Assembly (NCBI GenBank): GCA_963708725.1
Contig: CAVPTL010000007.1
Span: forward strand, 122,616-186,615
DNA length: 64,000 nt
Direction: 5' to 3'
Source: CAVPTL01 sp963708725
GTDB lineage: Bacteria > Actinomycetota > Thermoleophilia > Gaiellales > JAICJC01
The position numbers were made by a program, and so were the translations under genes. Positions 51,275 to 59,257 of the stretch are shown piece by piece. Position 1 is the stretch's first letter, and each line of letters begins with the position of its first letter. Below the pieces are notes generated by a model. The model saw only the letters and a list, made by a program, of their open reading frames with translations. It was not told the origin of the DNA and ran no database searches.

Positions 51275-52016
51275 GCGCGTGATCCCCTGCCTCGACGTCC
51301 GGGGCGGCCGCCTGGTCAAGGGGGTCAAGTTCGCCGCGCTGCGCGACCAGGGCGATCCGGTCGAGGCCGCGCGCGGGTATGCCGAGGCCGGCGCCGACGA
51401 GATCGTGTGGCTCAACATCTCTGCCGTCGACGAGCGCTGGGACGAGCTGCTGGAAGCGGTGCATCGGGCGGCGGAGACGGTGGATGTTCCGTTGTGCGTC
51501 GGGGGTGGAGTGACCTCGGTCGGGCGGGCGCGCGATCTGCTTTTGGCCGGCGCCGACAAGATCGCCACCAACACCGCCGCGCTTGACCGGCCCGAGCTGG
51601 TGAGCGAGCTCGCCGACCGCTTCGGGCGTCAGTGCGTGGTGGTCGCGATCGATGCCCAGCGCGAGAACGGCAGCTGGTACGCGCACGCCTCGGCGGGACA
51701 TCGCCGCACCGAGCACGAGGTGGTGGCGTGGTCGATCGAGGTCGCCGAGCGGGGCGCGGGGGAGCTTTTGATGACGTCGATCGACGCCGACGGCACCAAG
51801 TCCGGATACGACCTCGAGCTGATCGAGCGGGTGTGCGACGCGGTTTCGTTGCCGGTGGTGGCGTCGGGCGGGGCCGGCGGCCCGGCCGACATGGTGGACG
51901 CTCTGCGCGCTGGCGCTCAGGCCGCCCTGGCCGCCTCGATCTTTCACGAGCGCACACACTCGATCGATGAGGTCAAGCGAGAGGCGGCGGCCGCGGGGCT
52001 GCCGGTGCGGCTGTGA
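51264..52016 (+). CDS. hisF: HisF, cyclase subunit of IGP synthase
   Basis: 250 aa from ATG 51264. Barrel motifs: RRVIPCLDVRGGRLVKGVKF, GADEIVWLNISA, CVGGGVTSVGRARDLLLAGADK, VVAIDAQRENG, TSIDADGTKSGYDLEL and ASGGAGGPADMVDAL, with the catalytic Asp of CLDV and of SIDADG. Together with HisH it makes IGP and AICAR from PRFAR. It ends GTGA, coupled with hisI. Confidence 0.93.
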   Translation: MLRRRVIPCLDVRGGRLVKGVKFAALRDQGDPVEAARGYAEAGADEIVWLNISAVDERWDELLEAVHRAAETVDVPLCVGGGVTSVGRARDLLLAGADKIATNTAALDRPELVSELADRFGRQCVVVAIDAQRENGSWYAHASAGHRRTEHEVVAWSIEVAERGAGELLMTSIDADGTKSGYDLELIERVCDAVSLPVVASGGAGGPADMVDALRAGAQAALAASIFHERTHSIDEVKREAAAAGLPVRL

Positions 52017-52618
52017 GCGATCTCTCGATCCCACGGCTGAAGCCGGGTTCAGAGCTCGTGACCTGCGTGGTGCAGGACAGCCGCAGCGGCGATGTGCTGA
52101 TGGTTGCCTGGGCCGACCGGCCGGCGCTCGAAGCCACGGTGCGCACCGGGCTCGCGCATTTCCACTCCCGCTCTCGAGACAGCCTGTGGCTCAAGGGCGA
52201 GACCTCGGGCAACACGATGGTGGTCGAATCGATGACCTCCGACTGTGATGGCGACACGATCCTGATGCGGGTGCGACCAAACGGACCGGCCTGCCACACC
52301 GGTTCTGAGACGTGCTTTGGGCCGCGGACGTTCGACCAGCGGCTGAGCGTGCTGGCCGAGCTCGCCGAGGTGTTCGAGGCCCGCCGGACGGCGGCTCCCG
52401 ACGGCTCGTACGTGGCCGGGATGCTCGCGGGCGACCGCGAGGGGCCGCAGCGCAAGGTGGGCGAGGAGGCGGTCGAGGTGCTGCTCGCCGAGCCCGGGTC
52501 CGATCATCTCGTGACCGAGGTCGCAGATCTCTGGTTTCACTCGATGCTCCTTCTGGCCCGCGACGGGATCGACCCGCTCGCGCCGCTGGAGGAGCTGCGG
52601 CGGCGCCGCGACAAGTAG
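52013..52618 (+). CDS. hisIE: HisIE, PR-AMP cyclohydrolase/PR-ATP pyrophosphohydrolase fusion
   Basis: 201 aa from GTG 52013. The first half is HisI: VTCVVQDSRSGDVLMVAWAD, SRSRDSLWLKGETSGN, and the zinc/Mg motif SDCDGDTILMRV with CHTGSETCF. The second half is HisE, a MazG-like helix bundle: GDREGPQRKVGEEAVEVLLAE and EVADLWFHSMLLLARDGI with the acidic metal ligands. Steps 2 and 3 of histidine synthesis. The fusion is common. Confidence 0.92.
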   Translation: MSDLSIPRLKPGSELVTCVVQDSRSGDVLMVAWADRPALEATVRTGLAHFHSRSRDSLWLKGETSGNTMVVESMTSDCDGDTILMRVRPNGPACHTGSETCFGPRTFDQRLSVLAELAEVFEARRTAAPDGSYVAGMLAGDREGPQRKVGEEAVEVLLAEPGSDHLVTEVADLWFHSMLLLARDGIDPLAPLEELRRRRDK

Positions 52619-52627
52619 TCTCGACCC

Positions 52628-53449
52628 GTGCTGCTGGATTACCACATGCACCTGGCGGGTGACGAGGAGCCGTACTCCCAGTACTCGTTCACCTACGGCC
52701 ACATCGGGCGCTACGTCGCCATGGCGATCGACGCGGGCGTGAGCGAGATCGGATTCACCGATCACGTCTATCGATTCTCGGTCGCGCGCGACTGGATCGA
52801 CGCCGATGGCTGGCGCGAGCAGGCCACCGCCGACATCGCGCGGTACGTCTCGGCCCTCACCGGCGCGCGCGAAGCCGGGCTGCCGGTGCTGATGGGGCTC
52901 GAGCTGGATTGGGTGCCGGCGCGTGAGGCCGAGATCGCCGCGCTGGCGGCGGCGTATGACTGGGACTACCTGCTGGGCTCCTATCACTGGATCGGGCACC
53001 GCGAGGTCGACCACGATGCCAACTCGGTGTGGGAGGAGACTGCGGCCGACCAGGTGTGGCGCAGCTACGTCGACGGCTTCTGCGCCGCGGCGCGCAGCGG
53101 CATCTACGACTCGATGGCCCACCCCGACCTGGCCAAGGTGTTCGGGCACCGAAGCGACCCCGAGCCGCTCGAGCTGTACCACGAGATGGCCGACGCGGCC
53201 CGCGACGGCGGCGTGGCGGTCGAGGTCTCGACGGCCGGGCTGCGAAAGCCGGTCGGTGAGATCTACCCGTCGCCGGCGCTGCTTTCGATCTTCGCCGACC
53301 GGGGCGTACCGATCACGCTCGGCTCCGACGCCCATGCCCCGGCCGGTGTCGGCAAGTGGTTCGACCAGGCCCGCGCCCTGGCCGAGTCGGCGGGCTACTC
53401 CACCATCACCCGCTTCCACCGCCGCCAACCCACCCAGGTCCCGCTGTGA
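52628..53449 (+). CDS. hisK: histidinol-phosphatase, PHP (HisK/HisJ) family
   Basis: 273 aa from GTG 52628, 9 bp after hisIE. PHP-domain metal motifs in order: DYHMHLAGDEEP, IGFTDHVYRF, GLELDWVP, LLGSYHWIGH, MAHPDLAKVFG and TLGSDAHAP. It removes phosphate from histidinol phosphate, the step before HisD. HisD itself is not in this window. The TGA stop (53447-53449) is inside palindrome copy 8 and overlaps the next gene's GTG (GTGA). Confidence 0.88.
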   Translation: MLLDYHMHLAGDEEPYSQYSFTYGHIGRYVAMAIDAGVSEIGFTDHVYRFSVARDWIDADGWREQATADIARYVSALTGAREAGLPVLMGLELDWVPAREAEIAALAAAYDWDYLLGSYHWIGHREVDHDANSVWEETAADQVWRSYVDGFCAAARSGIYDSMAHPDLAKVFGHRSDPEPLELYHEMADAARDGGVAVEVSTAGLRKPVGEIYPSPALLSIFADRGVPITLGSDAHAPAGVGKWFDQARALAESAGYSTITRFHRRQPTQVPL

Positions 53450-53478
53450 ATAAATGGTGCCAGGCACCATTTATTCAC
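53446..53478. repeat. dispersed palindrome copy 8 (AAATGG subtype, perfect 33 bp)
   Basis: Arms GTGAATAAATGGTGCC and exact reverse complement around central A 53462. It holds the stop of the histidinol phosphatase and a possible GTG start of the dehydratase (53446-53448), read as V-N-K-W-C at its 5' end. Confidence 0.95.
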
Positions 53479-54481
53479 CCCATCGACGTGGATGCGGTGC
53501 GGCGGTCGGCGGCCATCATCGATGGCGTGGCGCATCGCACGCCGGTGTTTCGGTCGCGCACGCTGGATGGGCTGTGCGGCGGCGAGGTGCTGCTGAAAGC
53601 CGAGAACCTCCAGCGCGGCGGCGCCTTCAAGTTCCGGGGGGCGTATACGGCGCTGGCGGCGATGGATCCAGACCAGCGGGCCGCGGGAGTGGTGGCCTTC
53701 TCGTCGGGTAACCACGCGCAGGCGGTGGCCATCTCGGCCCGGCTCTGGGAGACGCGGGCGACGATCGTGATGCCGGCCGACGCGCCCGCGGGCAAGCTCG
53801 CGGCCACCCGCGGCTATGGCGCCGAGGTGATCACCTACGACCGCGCCACCGAGGATCGCGAGGCGATCGCGCGGGAGCTCGGTGAGCAGCGCGGGCTGAC
53901 GGTGATTCCGCCGTTCGAGCTGCCTGCGGTGATGGCGGGGCAGGGCACGGCGGCGCTCGAGCTGATCGAGTCGGACGGCCCGCTGGACGTGCTGATCGCC
54001 CCCGTCGGCGGCGGCGGGCTGATGGCGGGCTGCGCCACCGTGGCCAAGGGCCTGCTTCCATCGGTGCGTGTGATCGGGGTCGAGCCCGAGGCCGGCGACG
54101 ACACCCGCCGTTCGATGACCGAGGGCCACCCGGTCGGGATCGACCTGCCCAAAACGATCGCCGATGGCCTCCAGACGACACGCCCCGGCGACATGACCTT
54201 CGAGATCAACCGGCGGCTGGTCGACGCCATCGAGCTGGTTTCCGACGCCGAGATCGTGGCCGCGATGGTGTTCCTGTTCGAGCGGCTGAAGCTGGTGGTC
54301 GAGCCGTCGGGCGCCGTCGGTGTGGCCGCGATCCTGAGCGGCCGGACTCGACATCAAAGGCGCGCGCGTCGGCGTCATCCTCTCAGGCGGAAACGTCTCG
54401 GCCGAGCGGTTCGCTCAGCTCCGTGCTACCGGTGGTCGACAAATGGTTGGGGGACGCCGAGGCGACCGTCCGCCCAGGTGA
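53446..54481 (+). CDS. threonine dehydratase (IlvA/TdcB type), frameshifted near the 3' end
   Basis: Start GTG 53446 inside the palindrome, or GTG 53488 just after it, which gives a more typical N-terminus. PLP fold type II: the Schiff-base lysine in RGGAFKFRGAY, SSGNHAQAVA, the phosphate-binding loop PVGGGGLMAG, and KLVVEPSGAVG. Near the end the frame breaks: removing one base around 54346 restores SGRLDIKGARVGVILSGGNVS, the family's conserved C-terminal segment, and a stop at 54479-54481. Without it the reading continues to 54510 with unrelated residues. No ACT domain, so the catabolic or serine/threonine dehydratase type. Confidence 0.78.
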
Positions 54482-56036
54482 AGTATGTGGTGTTACCGGT
54501 GCTTGTTTGATCTGTGTAGTCGCCGAAGTTGGGCGTGATCGCGGTGGAGGTGTTCGTCCAGTCGGTGGCACCGGTGGTGATGCGAAAGTCGCGGCCGTTG
54601 GTGGTAGGGCTGGGGCGGCACTCGCCGTAGTAGTCGGTCAGCGCCGAGGCTGGGCCTGATCGTCTGCGGTCATACCACGAGCTGCAGATCGTGCCGTTGG
54701 CGCGCGTCGATACCGCCGGCATCAGGTGCAGGGTGAAGTCCGAGTCGTCGTTCACCTGGGTGACGTTGGAGGCTGACCGCAGGTCGCGAGAGTATGCCCG
54801 CATGAAGATGTCGCCGAGCGGGTGATGGCTGGCATCGTTCCACTCGATAATCAGCCGCCCCGAGCGAGCCTCGTAGGCGACCCGGGGGAAGTCGTTTCCG
54901 ATGCAGCGGTTGTACCCAGCGATGCATTGCCCGTCGAGTGACTTGACGCCGCCACCGACGTTGGGTGTCTGTCCGCGGGTCACGATCAGCGATCGGCCCG
55001 GTCCGCCCACGGTCGGTCTCGGTGCCCCCGCTGGCACGAGTGCCAACTGCTCGTAGATGTAGGGGTCGCCGTTTCCGATGTTTGATTCGAGGTTTCGCTC
55101 CCATGCAACGTAGGTGGCTCCACCGGGAGCCTGGACGGTGTAGGCACCGTTTTGTACCTGGGCGATTTCGGGCGCCACAACGATTGGCGTCCCCACGTCA
55201 GCCGGCGAGATGGTGGTGGGGTTGGCGGGCACGCGCACGCGCTTGATCTCGATCTGGCCGGCGCCGGTGCCGCGATTGAGGAAGATGCGGCTGTACGAGA
55301 CCACCAACGTTCGTGAAGACTGATCCCAGCTGATCCAATCCTTGTCCAAAAGGGCGAGGTTGCGGGGAGGTGTTCCCGACGAGAACAAGGTGCAAAGGTT
55401 CCCAGGATGCGCCACCAGCACGGGACGGGTAAACGTCACGCCGTGAGCGGTGGGAGTTGCCACCGAGAGTGCCACCGTTCCCTCCGCCGGCCTGGTGTTC
55501 GTGGTGCACGCCTGGTTGCTCGGCATGTAGAGGCTCGAGAGGATGTAGTGGGCGCCACCGTCGATTGAAACCACACCCGGATCGCCAGACCACGTCTGAT
55601 CAGGATTCGGATTCGGCAGGCCCACCAGGTCGGTGAAGTGCCTCCCGCCGTCGGTCGAATAGCCCACGCCCGTCCCCGAACCAGCTCGCGTCGTCGGCGG
55701 GAACATCACTCCGGTGATGTCATTCCAATCCACCATCACACGACCGCCGGAGGCGGCGGCGATCGCCTCCTCCGACTGACCGCCAGCGGTGTCTTCCTGA
55801 GGATCAGCCGCGTCCACATTCGAACCAAAACCCGAAACCGACTGCGCACCCATCCGCACCGTCGCACGAGGTGCGCCCGAAAGCCACATCCTCAGACCCT
55901 GCGACTCGGCACCAGGAAACCGAATCCGCGCCACGACCCGCTGGCGAAGCGACCGCCCAGCCGCTCCCGACACCGACGAAGCGCCAGCAAGAAACGCGGC
56001 ACACACCACCAGCATCACGCAGATCCGCCGCACCAC
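54426..56036 (-). CDS. exported Asp-box (sialidase-like) propeller protein
   Basis: 536 aa from GTG 56036, with GGAAGG 7 nt upstream; TTG 56051 and GTG 56033 are alternatives. Signal peptide (RRICVMLVVCAAFLAGASSVSGA). The body has Asp-box-like turns (VGYSTDGGRHFTD) and repeated WNDxT/WNDASHH-type segments, as in BNR/sialidase propellers. Cys pairs suggest disulphides. The catalytic Arg triad of true sialidases is not visible. Downstream it overlaps the frame-corrected dehydratase end. Possibly a glycan- or polymer-binding exported protein. Confidence 0.75.
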   Translation of the reverse strand: MVRRICVMLVVCAAFLAGASSVSGAAGRSLRQRVVARIRFPGAESQGLRMWLSGAPRATVRMGAQSVSGFGSNVDAADPQEDTAGGQSEEAIAAASGGRVMVDWNDITGVMFPPTTRAGSGTGVGYSTDGGRHFTDLVGLPNPNPDQTWSGDPGVVSIDGGAHYILSSLYMPSNQACTTNTRPAEGTVALSVATPTAHGVTFTRPVLVAHPGNLCTLFSSGTPPRNLALLDKDWISWDQSSRTLVVSYSRIFLNRGTGAGQIEIKRVRVPANPTTISPADVGTPIVVAPEIAQVQNGAYTVQAPGGATYVAWERNLESNIGNGDPYIYEQLALVPAGAPRPTVGGPGRSLIVTRGQTPNVGGGVKSLDGQCIAGYNRCIGNDFPRVAYEARSGRLIIEWNDASHHPLGDIFMRAYSRDLRSASNVTQVNDDSDFTLHLMPAVSTRANGTICSSWYDRRRSGPASALTDYYGECRPSPTTNGRDFRITTGATDWTNTSTAITPNFGDYTDQTSTGNTTYFTWADGRLGVPQPFVDHR

Positions 56037-56130
56037 ACCCACACCTTCCAAATAACCACCCGCCCACGGAAGAACCTACTCCTCCAAGGGGTGTGACACA
56101 ACCCTTGTCTTGTGGTGACCGCAGGCGCGA

Positions 56131-56136
56131 TAGCCT
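56131..56136 (+). promoter_or_regulatory. -10-like box of the PAP2 gene
   Basis: TAGCCT ends 6 nt before GTG 56143, predicting a leaderless transcript. No ribosome site is present upstream of the GTG, which fits this. A TTGTCT at 56105-56110 is too far away to be a clear -35. Confidence 0.45.
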
Positions 56137-56142
56137 TGATGG

Positions 56143-56715
56143 GTGGGTTTTCATCCGAAGTCGTTGTTCGAGCGTGTCGTGGCGGTCGACCGGCGTTGGT
56201 CGGCGGCCGTGGACTTGGGGTCGCCGAAACCGCTTGACCTGGCGGCGTTCACGTTTGACCGGCTCGGGGGGCGCGGTGTCGTTCGGGGCGCGACGCTTGT
56301 GGCGGTGGGCGGCGCCCTGGCCTACCAACGGCAGTGGCGAGGACTCCGAGCGTGGGCCGTGGCCGAGGCGCTCACCCCACTTACGGTCAACTCCATCAAG
56401 CTCGTGGTGGAAAGGGAACGGCCGGCCATCGCCCGGGTGGATCCGTTCGGCACATCGTTTCCCTCGGGGCATACCGCCTACGCCGGTGCGACCACCGTCG
56501 CCCTGGTGCTGCTCGTGGCAGACGGCGACCCACCACCCGCGTGGTTGTGGGCGACAGCGGCCGCCGGAACCGCAGGGATGGTGTGGAGCCGCACATACCT
56601 GCAAGCCCACTGGCTCAGCGACGCCGTGACGGGCGCGCTCATCGGTGTCGGCGTCAGTCTGGCGGTGTTTGCCGCGATCGGCCCCGCTGCGAGCGCGGCC
56701 AGATCGCCGATCTAG
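56143..56715 (+). CDS. PAP2 superfamily membrane phosphatase
   Basis: 190 aa from GTG 56143. The three phosphatase motifs are complete: KLVVERERP, FPSGHTAYAG and SRTYLQAHWLSDAV, embedded in four to five membrane helices. It would dephosphorylate a lipid phosphate such as undecaprenyl pyrophosphate or phosphatidic acid at the outer face. Its TAG overlaps by 4 bp (CTAG) with the stop of the convergent phosphoesterase gene. Confidence 0.88.
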   Translation: MGFHPKSLFERVVAVDRRWSAAVDLGSPKPLDLAAFTFDRLGGRGVVRGATLVAVGGALAYQRQWRGLRAWAVAEALTPLTVNSIKLVVERERPAIARVDPFGTSFPSGHTAYAGATTVALVLLVADGDPPPAWLWATAAAGTAGMVWSRTYLQAHWLSDAVTGALIGVGVSLAVFAAIGPAASAARSPI

Positions 56716-57662
56716 TGGCAGGCCGCGGTGCCGGAGTCGGCGGTGGAACCGCCTTTGGCGACGAATTTCCAGTCGTAGCTGGTGGCATGGAGTGTGAGCT
56801 TCAGCACCCCGAACTTCTTGGTGGTGAACTGGACGTTCTTGGTGCCCGGCAGCGAGAACAGGTCGTCGCCACCGGTGCCGACGATGAACTCCCGCACGCC
56901 ATTGGTCGCATCGACCGCGCCCGACGCGTTCTGGGGAGCAAACCGCGCGTAGGAGTGCTGGTGGCCGTTCAGGACGATGTCGGCGCCCCCGGCATACAGC
57001 GTCTGCCAGAAGGTCTTGTAGGACGAGGAAGGCGACGTGCCGCTGTAGTAGGGCTGGTGCCAGTAGGCAAGTGTGCATTTCGATGCACCGAGGTTTTGCT
57101 GGAGGAACGTCGCCTGGTGTGACCCTGCGCCGCATCCGCCGGCCTTGCTGCAGTTGCCGTTCAGCTCGATCATGTGCCAAGCACCGATGTCCCAGGCATA
57201 GTCGCCGTCGGAGTCACCGGTGGCACTCACGCCAAAGTAGCTGAAGTAGCCCTGGGCGTGACCGCCTGAGTCGCAGCTGCTGCCGCCGCTTTTCTGGTAC
57301 TCGTGGTTTCCCGGGGTCGGGTGGATCTTCGACAAGAACCGGCCCCAGCTCGGCCCAAACGACTTCTGATAGGCCGCCAGCCCCCCGCAACCGTACTGGT
57401 TGTCGCCGAGCGCGAGCACCGCGGAGATCGACGAGTCGGAGTTGATCAGGTCGCTGGTCGCCATCTGCTGGCACGAATGGCTGGTACCGGCGCCGCCCTT
57501 GAAGTCCGAGTCAGTGGGGTCGCAGGCAATGTCGCCGGCCGCGGCGATTACGGGATCGCCGGCGGCAACCGAGCGCACGACGCGGCCACCCGACAACGCG
57601 ACCATCGCGACGACCGCCACGATCCCCACCGCGACCCGAGATCCCCGGCCCACGCGCTGCAT
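56712..57662 (-). CDS. exported metallophosphoesterase
   Basis: 316 aa; ATG 57662 with GGGAGGG 5 nt upstream. Signal-anchor (VAVGIVAVVAMVALSGG). Calcineurin-like motifs: AAGDIACD, LALGDNQYGCGG, PTPGNHEYQ, YWHQPYYSG and LNGHQHSYAR, giving the dinuclear metal site. It is close to the purple-acid-phosphatase-like exported enzymes of actinobacteria. Cys residues in pairs suggest disulphides. A TACGAT box lies on the minus strand 13 nt before the ATG. Confidence 0.87.
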   Translation of the reverse strand: MQRVGRGSRVAVGIVAVVAMVALSGGRVVRSVAAGDPVIAAAGDIACDPTDSDFKGGAGTSHSCQQMATSDLINSDSSISAVLALGDNQYGCGGLAAYQKSFGPSWGRFLSKIHPTPGNHEYQKSGGSSCDSGGHAQGYFSYFGVSATGDSDGDYAWDIGAWHMIELNGNCSKAGGCGAGSHQATFLQQNLGASKCTLAYWHQPYYSGTSPSSSYKTFWQTLYAGGADIVLNGHQHSYARFAPQNASGAVDATNGVREFIVGTGGDDLFSLPGTKNVQFTTKKFGVLKLTLHATSYDWKFVAKGGSTADSGTAACH

Positions 57663-57822
57663 CCGACCCTCCCGTATCGTAACAGCCGACCCGACTCACA
57701 AACTCTTCCGCTCGGCGCGAACCTCCGAGCGGACCACATACCCTATGCGATCGTGACGATCCAAACAAGCCCCTCAGACGGGTGGTCTTCGGCGATGTCG
57801 CGCGGGCTCCCCTACCCACCTA

Positions 57823-57900
57823 GATTGTGAGCAGGCGCACAATCCGATGGGCCGCGCTTTTCGTACGGGTGGCTAGCGGTGCGCCGCCGGTGGGGCGGCG
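57823..57900 (+). promoter_or_regulatory. two stem-loops ahead of the TIGR03118-type gene
   Basis: GATTGTG (57823-57829) pairs with CACAATC (57838-57844), and CGCCGCC (57882-57888) with GGCGGCG (57894-57900) around a 5-nt loop. The second ends 22 nt before ATG 57923. They could be a leader structure or an operator plus hairpin. The rest of 57663-57922 shows only the -10-like box of the divergent gene. Confidence 0.3.
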
Positions 57901-57922
57901 TGCGTGACCCGGGGAGGTCGTG

Positions 57923-58993
57923 ATGAACCGACTTGTGAGAGTTGTGCTTGTCGGCGGGATCGGCGTGGTGCTGCTTGCCGGTACGGCGGCGTCAGCGTTT
58001 GCTGCCAATGCGTATCGGCAGACAAACTTGGTGGCCGATCGCCCAGGATTTGCTGCGGTAACGGATCCGAACCTGGTGAACCCCTGGGGCTTGGCCGCAG
58101 GCCCTCAAACGCCGCTTTGGGTGTCGGACAACGGCGCCGATGTGGCCACCATCTACCCCGGAGCCGTGGGCGGCTCGCCGATCACCATCGCGCCACTGGT
58201 GGTGGGCATTCCCGGTGGAGCTCCGACCGGTCAGGTGTTCAACACAACGACGCGGTTCAAGCTGAAGCAGGGTTCGACCAATGACCCGGCGCTCTTTATC
58301 TTCGACTCCGAGGCTGGCTGGATCACCGCCTGGAACCAATCGCTCTCGCCGTTGACATCGGCGATCCCGGTCGCGCACAGCCCGGGAGCGATCTATAAGG
58401 GCCTCGCGCTGGCAACGATCCGCCACGTGGGAAGCTTCCTGTATGCAGCCGACTTCCATCACGGCCGCATCGACGTGCTCAACGGGCGCTGGGGCTGGGC
58501 GCATCTGTCGGGATCGTTCCGCGACCCGCGGCTGCCCAAGGGATACGCACCCTTCAACATCCAAAACATCGGCGGCCGGCTGTACGTCGCCTATGCCAAG
58601 CAGGACTCGACCGCCTCCGATGAGATCGACGGCGCCGGCCTGGGGATCGTCGACGTGTACACCACCCGGGGTCACCTTGTGCGACGGCTGATCAGCGGTG
58701 GGGCGCTCAACGCTCCGTGGGGCCTGGTCAAGGCACCAGGCAACTTCGGCCGGTTCAGCCACGCTCTGTTGGTCGGAAACTTTGGCGACGGCACGATCAA
58801 CGCATACAACGCCTGGAACGGCCATTGGCTCGGGACGCTGCGACGCCCCAGCGGCCGCCAGATCACGATCGATGGGCTGTGGGGACTGAGGTTCGGTAAC
58901 GGTGTTACCGGTGGAACCCACGACCTCCTGTTCTCCGCCGGCAGTGACGGCGAGGCCCACGGGCTGCTTGGCATCATCCACGCCACACACTGA
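57923..58993 (+). CDS. exported TIGR03118 family protein
   Basis: 356 aa from ATG 57923 with GGGGAGG 6 nt upstream. Signal peptide (VVLVGGIGVVLLAGTAASAFA). The body has the TIGR03118 phrases NLVADRPGFAAVTDPNLVNPWGL, VSDNGADVATIY, YAADFHHGRIDVLN, LPKGYAPFNIQNI and SHALLVGNFGDGTINAYN, a six-bladed-like repeat. The function of this family is not established. A strong terminator follows. Confidence 0.85.
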   Translation: MNRLVRVVLVGGIGVVLLAGTAASAFAANAYRQTNLVADRPGFAAVTDPNLVNPWGLAAGPQTPLWVSDNGADVATIYPGAVGGSPITIAPLVVGIPGGAPTGQVFNTTTRFKLKQGSTNDPALFIFDSEAGWITAWNQSLSPLTSAIPVAHSPGAIYKGLALATIRHVGSFLYAADFHHGRIDVLNGRWGWAHLSGSFRDPRLPKGYAPFNIQNIGGRLYVAYAKQDSTASDEIDGAGLGIVDVYTTRGHLVRRLISGGALNAPWGLVKAPGNFGRFSHALLVGNFGDGTINAYNAWNGHWLGTLRRPSGRQITIDGLWGLRFGNGVTGGTHDLLFSAGSDGEAHGLLGIIHATH

Positions 58994-59004
58994 AACGACG
59001 TATC

Positions 59005-59033
59005 GGGGACCCGGCGATCACCGCCGGGTCCCC
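59005..59033 (+). terminator. strong terminator after the TIGR03118-type gene
   Basis: GGGGACCCGGCG pairs perfectly with CGCCGGGTCCCC around a 5-nt loop, 11 bp after the stop. There is no T-run, so it is the I-shaped kind common in actinobacteria. 59034-59245 shows nothing further except the promoter of the next gene. Confidence 0.8.
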
Positions 59034-59257
59034 CGCTAGGCAGTACTGCAGCTGGCTTTCGATCCGCCGATGAAGGCTCTCAAGACCGGCGGTTGGCCGC
59101 AGCGAGAGTGCTCGACGCCCGTACGCCGGGTCCGCGAACTCCCCCGCGGCACCCTTCGATGTGCGACCGGATTCAAGGATGGCTGGTTTCGCGCCGATCG
59201 AGTGATTGACCAGCCCTGGGAGTGACGTTGCGCACTATGCGGCAGTAGCGTCTAGCG

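Noticed and set aside
2797..53478. CRISPR array
   Set aside because: The eight repeats are self-complementary, far apart and at gene ends, with no regular spacers and no cas genes.
2911..53478. The recurring V-N-K-W-C peptide as a conserved protein motif
   Set aside because: It is the translation of one frame of the palindrome and appears in unrelated frames on both strands.
54347..54510. The unrepaired C-terminal extension of the dehydratase to 54510
   Set aside because: Residues after the frame break are Arg-rich and unrelated to the family, while the shifted frame restores the conserved segment.
55804..57180. A 458-codon minus-strand open frame
   Set aside because: Overlaps the PAP2, phosphoesterase and Asp-box genes out of frame and has no domain.
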